Assembly (NCBI GenBank): GCA_949825025.1
Contig: OX463781.1
Span: forward strand, 37,845,950 to 37,909,949
Direction: 5' to 3'
Source of the DNA: Siphlonurus alternatus
Taxonomy: Eukaryota; Arthropoda; Insecta; Ephemeroptera; Siphlonuridae
Length of the DNA: 64,000 nt
Below the pieces are notes generated by a model. That model saw only the letters and a list, made by a program, of their open reading frames with translations. It did not search any database and had not been told where the DNA came from. This document shows positions 31,104-41,179 of this stretch, piece by piece; position 1 is the stretch's first letter, and each line of letters begins with the position of its first letter. A program made the position numbers and the translations under genes.

Positions 31104-31994
31104 TGATTACACAAATATCAACTCGGGTATTGTCTAGAATAACATGTTAATTTTTTCAGGCGCAAAATACAAAAAGCATTTTTGGTATAATCTATGTAAA
31201 TAATTATAATTATTTATATAATCATAATTTTAACTAAATGTTAGCATAAATTGGTGTAGATAAATAGAAAATGAAAATAAATTGGAATGTTTAGAGTTGT
31301 TTGAACGAGTTAAATTGTTTATTTTAAATTCATTTTCCATTTACTGTTATGTTGATTAATTAATCCTAATAAATTAACGGATGACTTAGTTTTATAATTT
31401 TAAATCACATAATTATCTCTGACAATGCTATGTAATTTTGAATATTAAATTTTTGTATAGAGCATGTTGAAAATTTAATAATTTACTTTGTTTTAAAAAA
31501 CTAACATGTTAACATTTACAGTACGTATATATTTAAACTATAATAAAATAAATAAAAATATTTCTCTGCTGCTGCATAATTTTTTTTTTTTAAATATTTA
31601 GTAAAAAATAATACCATATTATATATAAAAATAATACCATATAATATGTAGATAATTATTGCCATGGTGTTTTACATCATGATTATTGCATAAAAAAATA
31701 TAAATTTAACGATGTTGCCTTTTAAAAAGAATGCAGACTACCACTTTTTTTTTTTACTTTGCATTTTGTTTACGTTTGAAATAATAAATTTATTACATTT
31801 TATTTCAACCAATATGCTGAGTTCAATTCCAAATTGTACTACAATTATACGGTTTAATTTTTTATGTTGTTTCCGAGCATTGTTAGCTTCATTGTCCAAC
31901 ATTGTTTAACTTTTGACGAGATATGTGAAACATGCTGCCACCTGCAGCGTTGAAGAGTTTAGTCACTCACCTAAAACCACAACCATACTGCATG
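31104..31994. other. Intron DNA, no gene seen
   Basis: AT-rich; no supportable ORF or repeat. Confidence 0.5.
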
Positions 31995-32672
31995 TACAGT
32001 TAACAGCAAATAAACTAGAACAATAATGGTTCTTTGTTGTCAGGGTACAAAATTGAATTCCCTACTTCTAGCTGTGTGTCATATGCTGTCTCATCGATGC
32101 CAGAGAGTCAAAACTACAGTCAAATTTATATAATATTCTCTCCGGTAGTGTAAAGTTTCTGGACTTCCTATTCGTATTCTAGCGTTACAATTTCACACAT
32201 AGGTCAGTACTTCTATGTCAAACCACTCTGTAAAGTTTCAAAACTAAATTACAAACAGAAGAGCTGCAAACTTCATACTTCCGGCTACTTCCGGAAGGAA
32301 TTTTAAATTAATTTGACTGTACAGTCTAATTAATTTGATACTCCTTCCGGAAATAGCCGGAAGTATGAAGTTTGCAGCTCTTCTGTTTTAATTCAGTTTT
32401 GAAACTTTACAGAGTGATTTGAAGTAGTAATATTGACTTATTTGTGAATTGTAACCCTGAACTACGAATATGGAGATCAGAAACCTTTCACTTCCGACTA
32501 CTTCCGGAGGGAATGTCATGTAAATTTTACTGTAGCAAGGAAGTAAGTGGCTGGCATCGATGATATAGCAAACAAGCTAGAGCACTGTGATAAGCCAGAA
32601 GCAGGAAATTCAATTTTGTACCTTGAAAACACAGGATCATTTTTGTTCTATTTTATTTGCTATTGACTATAA
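31995..32672. mobile_element. MITE family K, copy 1, split by a family E dimer
   Basis: Ends acagttaacagcaaataaa and tttatttgctattgactat are inverted. Inner arms share gaattccctacttctagc / gccagaagcaggaaattc and catcgatgcca / tggcatcgatg. The arms are interrupted at 32114-32535 by a family E dimer. Other copies lie at 39030-39200 (half) and 40650-40985. Confidence 0.75.
32114..32535. mobile_element. MITE family E head-to-tail dimer, TA-flanked, nested in family K
   Basis: Two ~210-bp units, each running from ACAGTC to GACTGTA-like ends, meet at TTTGACTGTACAGTC (near 32315-32330), sharing one TA. TA also lies at the outer borders. Each unit has cttccgg/ccggaag inverted pairs. Single units occur at 44868-45086 and 55758-57185. 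Confidence 0.7.
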
Positions 32673-32915
32673 TATATATATATATATATATATATTGTAT
32701 ATTGCTTATTGCTTAGCAGATAAAGTAGAACAACAATGATCCATTGTATAACTATGTTACAAAGTTCATTGCATGTCCCTTTTTTTTTTTTTTAGCTTGT
32801 CACAGCTCTCTATGCATTTTCTTTCTATCAATGATGCGCATTCTTTGTTGAGTGGGCGGGCTGAGAATGTGAACAAAATCTTTAGAGAGTTCTGTTGTGA
32901 TAAGCTGAAAGAAGG

Positions 32916-33160
32916 AACTTTCTCTACATCCCCTATTAGTAGTTAAAATATCAGGGTATACAAATTCGAGCTAGTTTTTAAGTTATTAATTTTTAAAGTT
33001 GACTTTAGCAAGGAATTCCATTTCTTTATGTTAAATTAGTCAACTTTAATAATCCATAACTCAAAAACTATATCAAATTTGTATACCTGATTATTTTAGC
33101 TACTAATAGGGGATGTAGAGGAGAACCACAGACAGTGGGAGAACATTTTAAGATATGTTT
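32916..33160. mobile_element. MITE family G, copy 2 (partial)
   Basis: Arms ctctacatcccctattagtag and ctactaataggggatgtag are inverted around the same core as the copy at 20998-21363; outermost ends are missing. Confidence 0.65.
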
Positions 33161-33279
33161 AATATTATTGATGTGTATAATTTTTTTTTTAATCAATTTT
33201 GGCTGCTTTATTTCTTTATACATACATGCACATTATAAAGTGTAATTTTATTTTACAGTATAATTGGTGCAATACTCAC

Positions 33280-33348
33280 TAGCAGGAGGTTTAGGGGCGC
33301 CCAGCAAATGGTGAACACGAGCACCACCACTACCATCATCTTCACCAT
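33280..33348 (-). CDS. Internal exon of the neuropeptide-type GPCR (TM6)
   Basis: On the minus strand the acceptor ctgttgtttcag precedes base 33348 and the donor GTGAGT follows base 33280. The 69-bp exon is 23 codons in phase 0 at both ends: MVKMMVVVVLVFTICWAPLNLLL minus its first residues is membrane segment 6, with the class A signature F-x2-C-W-x-P as FTICWAP. It continues in frame into the TM7 exon at 21981, 11.3 kb downstream on this strand. The conserved motif, both splice sites and matching phase together make this a firm call even though the exon is short. The preceding exon was not found. Confidence 0.87.
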
Positions 33349-33464
33349 CTGAAACAACAGAACGCGGGAAAATTTTAAAAAAATTCAACAGAACGCGAGA
33401 AATTTTAAAAAAAATTACCTAAAACCTATTAAGTACTGAAAATCAAGGAAGCATTTTAATACGT

Positions 33465-33775
33465 GTCTTTCACCATACGTCATAAAACAATATGACGTCA
33501 TGATTTTATAGGCAAAACATTATCAGTGGCATAGCAGATACGTGATAAAGTTGGTCTCGAAATTAATTTCTCCTTACTATTCGCATCATTTTTCTTAGAA
33601 GTTTTTTTCATAAATGGTGACAAGAAAAATCAATGCTATATTGAAGAAAAATATTTGGCGGCCAAAACTATAATTAAAAAAGAAATGTTGTGAGTTACGT
33701 TAACCCGCACAGTATAGAATTTTAGGGTTTTCTGCATACATCCCGAAGATCTTCGGACCGCCTAAGCCTTTGAAG
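33465..33775. repeat. Dispersed repeat family N, copy 1
   Basis: About 310 bp that recurs in reverse orientation at 50320-50650: both contain acgtaactcacaacat / atgttgtgagttacgt, tggtgacaagaa and gtctcgaaattaatttctcc. A TGACGTCA octamer lies at 33493-33500. No ORF on the equivalent strand is preserved in both copies. Confidence 0.7.
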
Positions 33776-34275
33776 GTAATACGTCTAATGTTAATAAAAA
33801 TCCCATTCATGAAAATTATGAAAATAAAATAAAATTTTCTCCTTTATTTTATTATTATATTACCATATCAGTAGGTAAAATATCATGTAGGTATACAAAA
33901 ACGAGCTAGTTTTCGAGTTAATAAGGGGCATTCACAAAGCCTTAAGGCCACATTTAAAACTCAATAATTTAAGACCAGAAATTTTGGGTCCAAAAAACAC
34001 GTCTAAAATCAAGCTTTAAATTATCGAGCCTTAAATGTGGCCTTAAGACTTTGTGAATGCCCCTTATTAATTTTTAAAGTTCACTAATTTAAAATGGAGA
34101 AATGGAATTTCAATATTAAATTAGTCAACTTTAAAAATTAATAACTCGAAAACTAGTTCGTTTTTGTATATACTTGATATTTTTCCTACGGATAAGGTAT
34201 GAATAGGAGAACATTTTAATTTTTTTTCTTAATTTTAATGAAAATGATTTTTATTAACATTGGGCTTGTTATCTC
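33776..34275. mobile_element. MITE family G, copy 3, interrupted by a family H element
   Basis: Same core as the copies at 20998 and 32916 (aaaacgagctagttttcgagtta and its inverse), broken after gagtta at 33922 and resuming as ttaatttttaaag after 34064. Confidence 0.65.
33924..34065. mobile_element. MITE family H, nested in family G
   Basis: Ends taaggggcattcacaaag and ctttgtgaatgcccctta are inverted. Comparison with the uninterrupted G copies suggests a 3-bp TTA target duplication, as in PIF/Harbinger-type elements. About 140 bp. Confidence 0.65.
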
Positions 34276-34282
34276 TATAACC

Positions 34283-35002
34283 TTAAAGGCCCTATGACCA
34301 TTTCACAATATTAAGTCCACAGTTAGTATTGCCTCAGTATGATACGGCTGCATAAAAAAAAATGTTCCAGCAGCAATAATATCATGCAGAGATAATAGCC
34401 CATGAAATGGCACCTGTGACGTAATTTGTACCCATTCTGCGGCGACGGTATAGGGAAATATCTGCAAAAGATAGGTTCACTCTAGCTGCAATCATGGACA
34501 TAATTTTAATTCTGGAATGTAAAAATTTTACCAGGGCAGTCTTGATAGTATTCTTCAAATATTCTGAAAGAATTTTGTTGTTGAAATTTACACAGACTGA
34601 ATTATTGCAGTAGCAAGATGAGCCAAAAATTTAACAATGTTTTCCTATGCAACATTTTTCTCTTCTTGCTACTGCAATAAACCAATAAGTCAGTCTGTGT
34701 AAATGTCAACAGCAAAATTCTTTCAGGATATTTGACAAATACTATCAAGATTGCCCTGGTAAAATTTCAACATCCCAGAATTAAAATTATGTCCGTGGTT
34801 GCAGCTAGAGTGAACCTATCTTTTGTAGGTATTTCCCTATACCGTCGCCGCAGAATGGGTACAAATGACGTCACAGGTACCTTTTCATCGACTATTATCT
34901 CTAATATTATTGCTGCTCGAAAAATTTTTTTATGCAGCCGTATCATATTGAGGTAATACTAACTGTGGACTTAATACTGTGAAACGGTCATAGGGCCTTT
35001 AA
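34283..35002. mobile_element. MITE family F, 720-bp TTAA-flanked palindrome
   Basis: TTAAAGGCCCTATGACC at 34283 is the inverse of ggtcatagggcctttaa ending at 35002; both ends carry TTAA. The arms match almost end to end, with the axis near 34640. One TGACGTCA lies at 34866-34873, its partner in the left arm having decayed to TGACGTAA. Confidence 0.85.
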
Positions 35003-35882
35003 AGGCATCTCCGTGCTACCCAAAGCGTAAACATGAAACTCCCGTATAAATATGGAGTTATTTTATTAAAGTATTAATTAAACTGACGTCTTCTTTAACT
35101 TCTTCATAAAAGTTTACTTGCCGGCACGTACTCATTATTTAGCTATATCGTCAACCCTATTATTGTAACATTATTTACAGTTTTTTAAGGTTTTTGTATT
35201 ATTTATTAAAATTCTTCAAAGAAACAACAAGATTTTTTTTAATTACATTCCTGTATGTCTAGTAATTATTTTCTACTTACGTTGTTCTATAAATTCTCGT
35301 AGTAAGTTACAAAGAACAAGTAAGAAGTCAATTTGAACGATAATTATTATGGAGTTCATTTTCCTTTCTTGGAAGTGGTGATGCCAAGAATTTGAACTTT
35401 TCAATTATTTCCAGGTTTTCACAAACAGTATCAATTTCAATTGATTTTAATTCCAACTTACAGATTAATTTAACTAGAATATAGAGGAAATAAAGGACCT
35501 AGAGATGGCGCTGACGTCTGAAAATTTTGCTCTTTGCATCGAGGATACGGCAAGAATCACAAAAATTATCAAATTTTTAGGAAAGAAATCACTTACGAAG
35601 TTGAAATATTTTTTTATATTTTTGTTCGAAAGTATTTGACAACTATGGTGTTGTCATTTCTGTACAATTATGCTGTGGCTGCTGACAGAGCATTTACATG
35701 ATTTTACCATCTTAATCATATACAGCAATCCTCGCTAGACGCACGTAGTTCCAGCAGTTACCACTGGGTTCGCACTAACTTTATGACGCCATATAAATCA
35801 ATGCTTTATTTTAGCTACAGCTTTCTCACAACGTTCCTTAGGTAGAACTACCATAATTTATATATATTAACTATTTTCAGTC
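35003..35882. other. AT-rich DNA, no gene seen
   Basis: No ORF or bounded repeat. Further GPCR exons would lie on the minus strand in this direction, but none is recognised. Confidence 0.5.
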
Positions 35883-36602
35883 AAATATATTTTTATTTAT
35901 TTTATTTTTATTTTCTTTATTCGAACTTTTTCGATTGTACAAGACAACATATGTTCATGTCAAAAAAACTTAATATTAACAAACATACATAACATCAAAA
36001 CGCAACACTTTATAAATATAACAAAGGAAAAAAATAAGTATAAAAAAATGAACCACAATATTAACAAAAAATATGAACCAGGTTTTAAATCATAAGGATA
36101 CAATACTCTCAGGCAATTTATTGCTCTCAAAAGCTTTAACTGAATAGAACTCTTTACTTATAAGGACATTTTTTAGCTTCTTTCGGAACAATTTACAATC
36201 ATTTATATCTTTTAGGCATTTTGGCAGAAATTCATATATTTTGGCCGTTTGATACATTGCACAAGATTTGTATAAATTAGAGTTCAATTTGTCTGTAACA
36301 ACATTGGATTTATTCCTGGTATTGTAATTATGAACATTATCATTCTGCAAATAAAGGTTAGGGTGGGATTTTTTAAATGAAGCACAGTTTAAGATGTAAA
36401 TAGACGGAACAGTGAGCATATTTAGATTTCTAAAATGAGATACACAGGACTGTCCCTTAGGCAGCTTTAATATAGTACGGAGAGCTCGTTTCTGCAAAAC
36501 AAAGCATCTATTTAGTAGGGCTGCCTTACTTCCCCAGTGAATAATACCATAAGCCAAATGGGAGTAAATATATGCATAATAAATAGTTAAAAGAGTTTCC
36601 AC
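35883..36602 (-). pseudogene. 5'-truncated Jockey-like LINE: C-terminal end of ORF2 plus 3' UTR
   Basis: On the minus strand the frame 36602-36090 (170 codons) encodes the region after the RT catalytic core, with the AYIYSHLAYGIIHWG and LQKRALRTIL motifs typical of Jockey-clade ORF2. It ends in VSL and a stop at 36090. The 3' UTR follows to an A-rich tail (aataaaaataaaataaat) at about 35883-35925. The 5' end is lost at about 36602, the usual result of incomplete target-primed reverse transcription. The retained frame has no internal stop. It is the same superfamily as the copies at 41180-44245 and 63150-64000. Confidence 0.8.
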
Positions 36603-36734
36603 TGAATTGTTGAGGGACGAAATAATAATTACGAAATCATCAAACCTAAATTAATGTTTGTTTAAATATATTCAATAACTTAACTTCTGGGTGGTGCTCT
36701 TACTTTTTCAAAAGTTTTTACAAAATGCTACTTA

Positions 36735-36905
36735 ATCCTTAGTTAAAAAATTAAGTTTTTAACTCATCCGTTACACGTCTAAACCTATTTTTTTTTAAAC
36801 ATCTACAACACATCTTATTTATTCCTTACTCGAAATGAAGACAATATTTTTAACATTTTATGCTGTGGAAAAAAAAAAAAAAAAAACTAATATTGTCTTT
36901 TTTCC
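36735..36905. repeat. Dispersed repeat family O, copy 3
   Basis: Shares aactcatccgttacacgtct, aacacatcttatttattcc and taacattttatg; contains an A-run. Confidence 0.45.
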
Positions 36906-37109
36906 CGGGTTATGTAGTCAGGTAATTTTGTTAGTACTGAACTAAACAATATATAGTCAGTTATATAATACAATAATGGACAGCCTGTTACATATTTATA
37001 GTTCTGGAGTACTTACTAAATTTTTAACACTCTAAAGCCCTAAAAATTGTGCTACAAAACACTGTGACATCACAGTCATGCAAAACCTTTTCCTATGCTT
37101 GAGTGTTAA

Positions 37110-37515
37110 ATATGTACATGCCTACGACAATGGACAACCTACATGATTTTTTTTTTATTGCAGAAATGAATAGAGGGCTCCAAATTTTGCTACTCTGATT
37201 TTTTTCAGATTTTTATGAGACCCGGAACTTTTTTTTAAATAATTATTGAAAGCTGTATAAGTTAATTTGGCACCCCTGAATCTTTAATAAAAAGGCCAGG
37301 ACTAAGACGCCTATTGACGCCTCCAGAGGGCGTGGCCGCACTTTCAATAATTATTTGAAAATAGTTCTGTATTTTAAAACTGAAAAAATTCAGAGTAGCA
37401 TAATTTGGTACCCTCTATTCATTTCTGCATGCAACAAAAAATTTCATGCCTTTTTTAAATAGTTTTATTAGTAAAAAAAAGAATACAGTCCTACCAGGTT
37501 GTTCATTAGAAGAAA
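37110..37515. mobile_element. MITE family I, copy 1
   Basis: Inverted arms: gaaatgaatagaggg...ttttttcagattttt and aaaaaattcagag...accctctattcatttctgca. Core holds aataattattgaaag / ctttcaataattatt. Five further relatives lie at 37740, 51594, 55183, 57538 and 59205. Confidence 0.65.
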
Positions 37516-37739
37516 TGGGTTATAAATTAAATGACAAGACAAGAACTAATTACAGGTACTCTTAATAGGTGGTAAATCACTCTAAAAATATTATCAAACC
37601 TTCCTTACACAATACATTTATTATAAATTAAAAAAATCATTCAATATTAATTAATTCTAGCAATTTGAAGTATGTAGCTGCATGATTATACAAAAGTAAA
37701 ACCATAGGTCTAATGCTGTGGATTTTAGTCAAATCTGGT

Positions 37740-38095
37740 CAAATGAACAATTTGCATGAGTTTTTTTTTATTATAGAAATGAATAAAGGTCATCAAACTA
37801 TGATACTGTGATTTTTTTCAAATCTTTTCGAGTCCTAAAACGATTTTTGAATAATTATTTATGCAACCACGCCCCCTGGAGGCGTCAATAGACGTTTAGA
37901 CCATACACTTTTTATTAAGGATTCAGGGGTGCCAACATAACTTACAGACGATTTTTCAATAAGTATTTAAAAATAGTTCCAGCACTGGAAAAAAAAATCT
38001 GAAAAAAATTCAGAGTTGCATAATTTAATAAATCTATTTCTTTTTGCAATAAAAAAAATTCCTGCAGGTTGTCCATTAGCATATTTTTCACACTA
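37740..38095. mobile_element. MITE family I, copy 2
   Basis: Arms tgcatgagttttttttt...gaaatgaataaagg and aatctatttctttttgcaataaa. The core cgccccctggaggcgtcaatag is the inverse of the core of copy 1, so this copy is in opposite orientation. Confidence 0.6.
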
Positions 38096-39029
38096 AAAAT
38101 AACAAATCAAAAACTATAGCTCTGTAATAGATAGCGATTATATATTGTAATAAAATAGGCATAAGTCAATTTTGGTATGAAATTTTCTTTAATTTTTAGG
38201 TGTAAAAATATTTTTGGATTTAAAAAAAAAAGAAATAACAATGGCAGTATAAATATATTTAAAACTCCCCAACGTGTTATAAAAATTTCCTTTGAAAGTT
38301 AATTACTTTTTTATCAATGTAATAACGTTATGAGACTTATGAGTCAAGAAAACTTTATAGCAATTTTATCGACAGTGCCTGCGCTGTAAGTTCCCTATTG
38401 TCAATAGTATGTAATCAGTGACATAGAACACATAGAAACGCTGATGACAGAACTTCAAATAACAAAACTTCCTAGAGAGGAAATGAATTTTGTTCCCCTT
38501 TGATCAGAAAATTCTCATAATTAAAATTAGTTTATTGCAAAATAAAGTAACAAAAACTTCATACACTTACATTAGTAAAACTTTTGCCATTGATTTTCTC
38601 ATGTACTGTACTTGAACATAAGTTTTATCGAGAGGACAATAATGAAGTGTTTGCAAACAGACCTAGATAATGATTGCAGACAAAGGAATGGAAAAAATGT
38701 AATGGTAAAACACTATAATGATGAAGTGATGAAGATGGTATAGCTCTTTATAAGAAAAAACGTATCGATGACTAACAATGAATGCAGATTATGATCTATG
38801 TATTGTTATGTGGTAAAAAGTTCGCGCTCTCTTTGTGATACAATATAACTTGAGAAAATTCCTTCGTTATACTTCAAACTATAGTAGGACCATCATTATG
38901 CTGTGTGTTATCGCTTTGATGCGCGGAAAGTATATTATACCACAGGAATACGCAAGAAAAATCGGAAGAAACAGGCAGGTGGGACAATACATATGATTCT
39001 TGTTTTAGGTTCATGCAGCCAATGGCAAC
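38096..39029. other. AT-rich DNA, no gene seen
   Basis: No supportable ORF. The minus-strand frame at 38874-39062 overlaps the family K half-copy and shows no domain. Confidence 0.5.
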
Positions 39030-39200
39030 TAAATTAAACCAAAAATGGTCCTCTGTTTTCATGGTTCAAATTGAAATTCCCTACTTCTAGCTTATCACAG
39101 CGCTAGCTCTGGCTTGTGTGCTGGATCATCGATGCCAGCTAGTGAGCGAGATAGAAAAAAAAATTATTGTTGTTCTAATTTATTTGCTATTGACTATACT
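39030..39200. mobile_element. MITE family K, half copy
   Basis: Carries aattccctacttctagcttatcac, catcgatgccag and ends tttgctattgactata as in copy 1, but one arm is largely missing. Confidence 0.55.
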
Positions 39201-39934
39201 GTTGAGTTGAATCACAAGGAAAATTTTAGTAACGATATTTGAATATTTTTATATACTAAAACGATCGAGTTATATAAGTATTTTATTAAACCACAAAATA
39301 CTTCTAATTACTCACTAAACGTAATTTTAAAACACAAGACTTCCGAAAATATAACATCTCATGGGTTCATTTGGAGCATATTTAGCTATTTTGGTATTTA
39401 CCTATGATTGTGGGAACTGTGGAAACCTCAGTCATGGTGCATGGAAGGTATACGAGCTGGAAGTGCATGCAATGCTTCATAGCCAGGGGAACCACAGAGT
39501 GGAAAAGAATAAATTTATTTATCATTTGAGTGGGAAAAGTGAAATCGAAATATGAAATATTTATACTTCAACACTTATGTGTCAGTTATAATAAAGCAGA
39601 GTGTTTTATAAAAAAAAAAAAAAATAAAACACTTCAATATCCGATGTCAAAAGATGAAACAAGATATGAGTGATATGACTCTAAATAATATTATATTCTA
39701 TCATTATTCGAGGAGATTTTTTATATTTTATATTTGAACCGAAGACTTCAAGTAGTGTATTGTTATTTTTTTTATTTTTCGTATCTTCTTAACACCCTTA
39801 AAATTGCAAAAAAATGGGAAGTTATATATTGGTATATATACAATGACTTTCCTTATTATTGTGAGTTAAATATTTACAGGTCTTCTATTAAGTTAGTGTT
39901 TTGGGGTCAGGATTTTGCAATGATTAAAAAATTA
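39201..39934. other. AT-rich DNA, no gene seen
   Basis: Short ORFs at 39361 and 39734 have no recognisable domain or coding bias. Confidence 0.5.
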
Positions 39935-40650
39935 CATAATAGACGACTTGCAAAACTCCATTTTTAACAAAATGTAAAAAAAAAAAAAAAGTGACCTTCA
40001 GTTCATTGTTGTTTTTATTATGTGTAAAAATTTTGATTATACATTGGACCTTATGGGAAATTTACGATTTTCACACACAGATTTCAATATGTTACAAACC
40101 TACGATTCTAAATATAAAAATATCACCAGAATCTGCAGTTTTTGGCCATTTATAATGCTGGAATGCGTATCAGAAAAAGTTTTCTTTACTTTAATATGGT
40201 AAATTTCATATGATACCAAATCAGCCAATTGCATGGGGGAAGATACGTTACTAGGCAAACTCCAGTTTGTTGATTTCAACTGTTGCAATAATCAACAATC
40301 TAGAAGTTCCTTGGTTACGTATCTTCCCCCATGCAATTGGCTGATTTGGTATCATATGAAATTTACCATATTAAAGTAAAGAAAACTTCTTCTGATACGC
40401 ATTTCAGCATTATAAATGGCCAAAAACTGCAGATTCTGGTGATGTTTTTATATTTAGAATCGTAGGTTTGTAACATATTGAAATATTGAAATTTGTGTGT
40501 GAAAGTCATCAATTTCCCATAAGGTCCAATGTATAAGCAAAATTTATACACATAATCAAAACAACAATGAACTGTGTCCACTGTGAGGTCACTTTTGTTT
40601 GTTTACTTTTTGCTAAAAATGGAGTTTTGCAAGTCATCTATTGACAGTAA
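39935..40650. mobile_element. MITE family J, ~700-bp near-perfect palindrome
   Basis: Arms run from gacttgcaaaactccattttt (39948) to aaaaatggagttttgcaagtc (40637). Matching inner blocks include tggtaaatttcatatgatacc and gaagatacg / cgtatcttcccccatgc. The axis is near 40280. It shows up as similar short frames on both strands, none of them genes. Confidence 0.85.
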
Positions 40651-40776
40651 CAGTCAAAAGCAAAAAAAAAATTAAACAACAATAGCTATTTGTTGTTACG
40701 ATACAAATTTGAATTTCCTACTTCTAGCTTATCACAGTACTGTATGTCGTGTGCTGTTTCATCGATGCCAGCCATG

Positions 40777-40863
<87 letters not shown>

Positions 40864-40985
40864 AAACTTGGCATCGATGAGATAGCACACAAGCCAGATC
40901 GCTGTGGTAAGCTAGAAGTAAAGAGAATTCAACCATGTACCATGACAACAAAGGTCCATTGTTGCGATTGTTCTATTATTTATTT
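40651..40985. mobile_element. MITE family K, copy 3, with (GA)n core
   Basis: Arms aatttcctacttctagcttatcacag and gtggtaagctagaagtaaagag, with catcgatgccag / ggcatcgatgag, surround a (GA)n run at about 40780-40858 where copy 1 has its nested insertion. Confidence 0.75.
40780..40858. repeat. (GA)n microsatellite
   Basis: About 39 GA units at the centre of a family K palindrome. Confidence 0.96.
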
Positions 40986-41179
40986 TGTATTTTGGTTTTG
41001 TATTCAAATATATATTATTTATTTATAAAAAATATCAAGCCCTTTTTATTTATTCCACCACTTCTTCTATTAATTTAGTACAAAATTTAAGTTCTATAAC
41101 AAGTTTATCTGCTTTAATATCAGATCAGAGCCAAATTTTTTTATTATTACGATTGAAATACTACACTGTTAAAGAATCC

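Noticed and set aside
38874..39062. Upstream GPCR exon on the minus strand
   Set aside because: Hydrophobic stretches are short and no class A motif or matching splice phase is seen.
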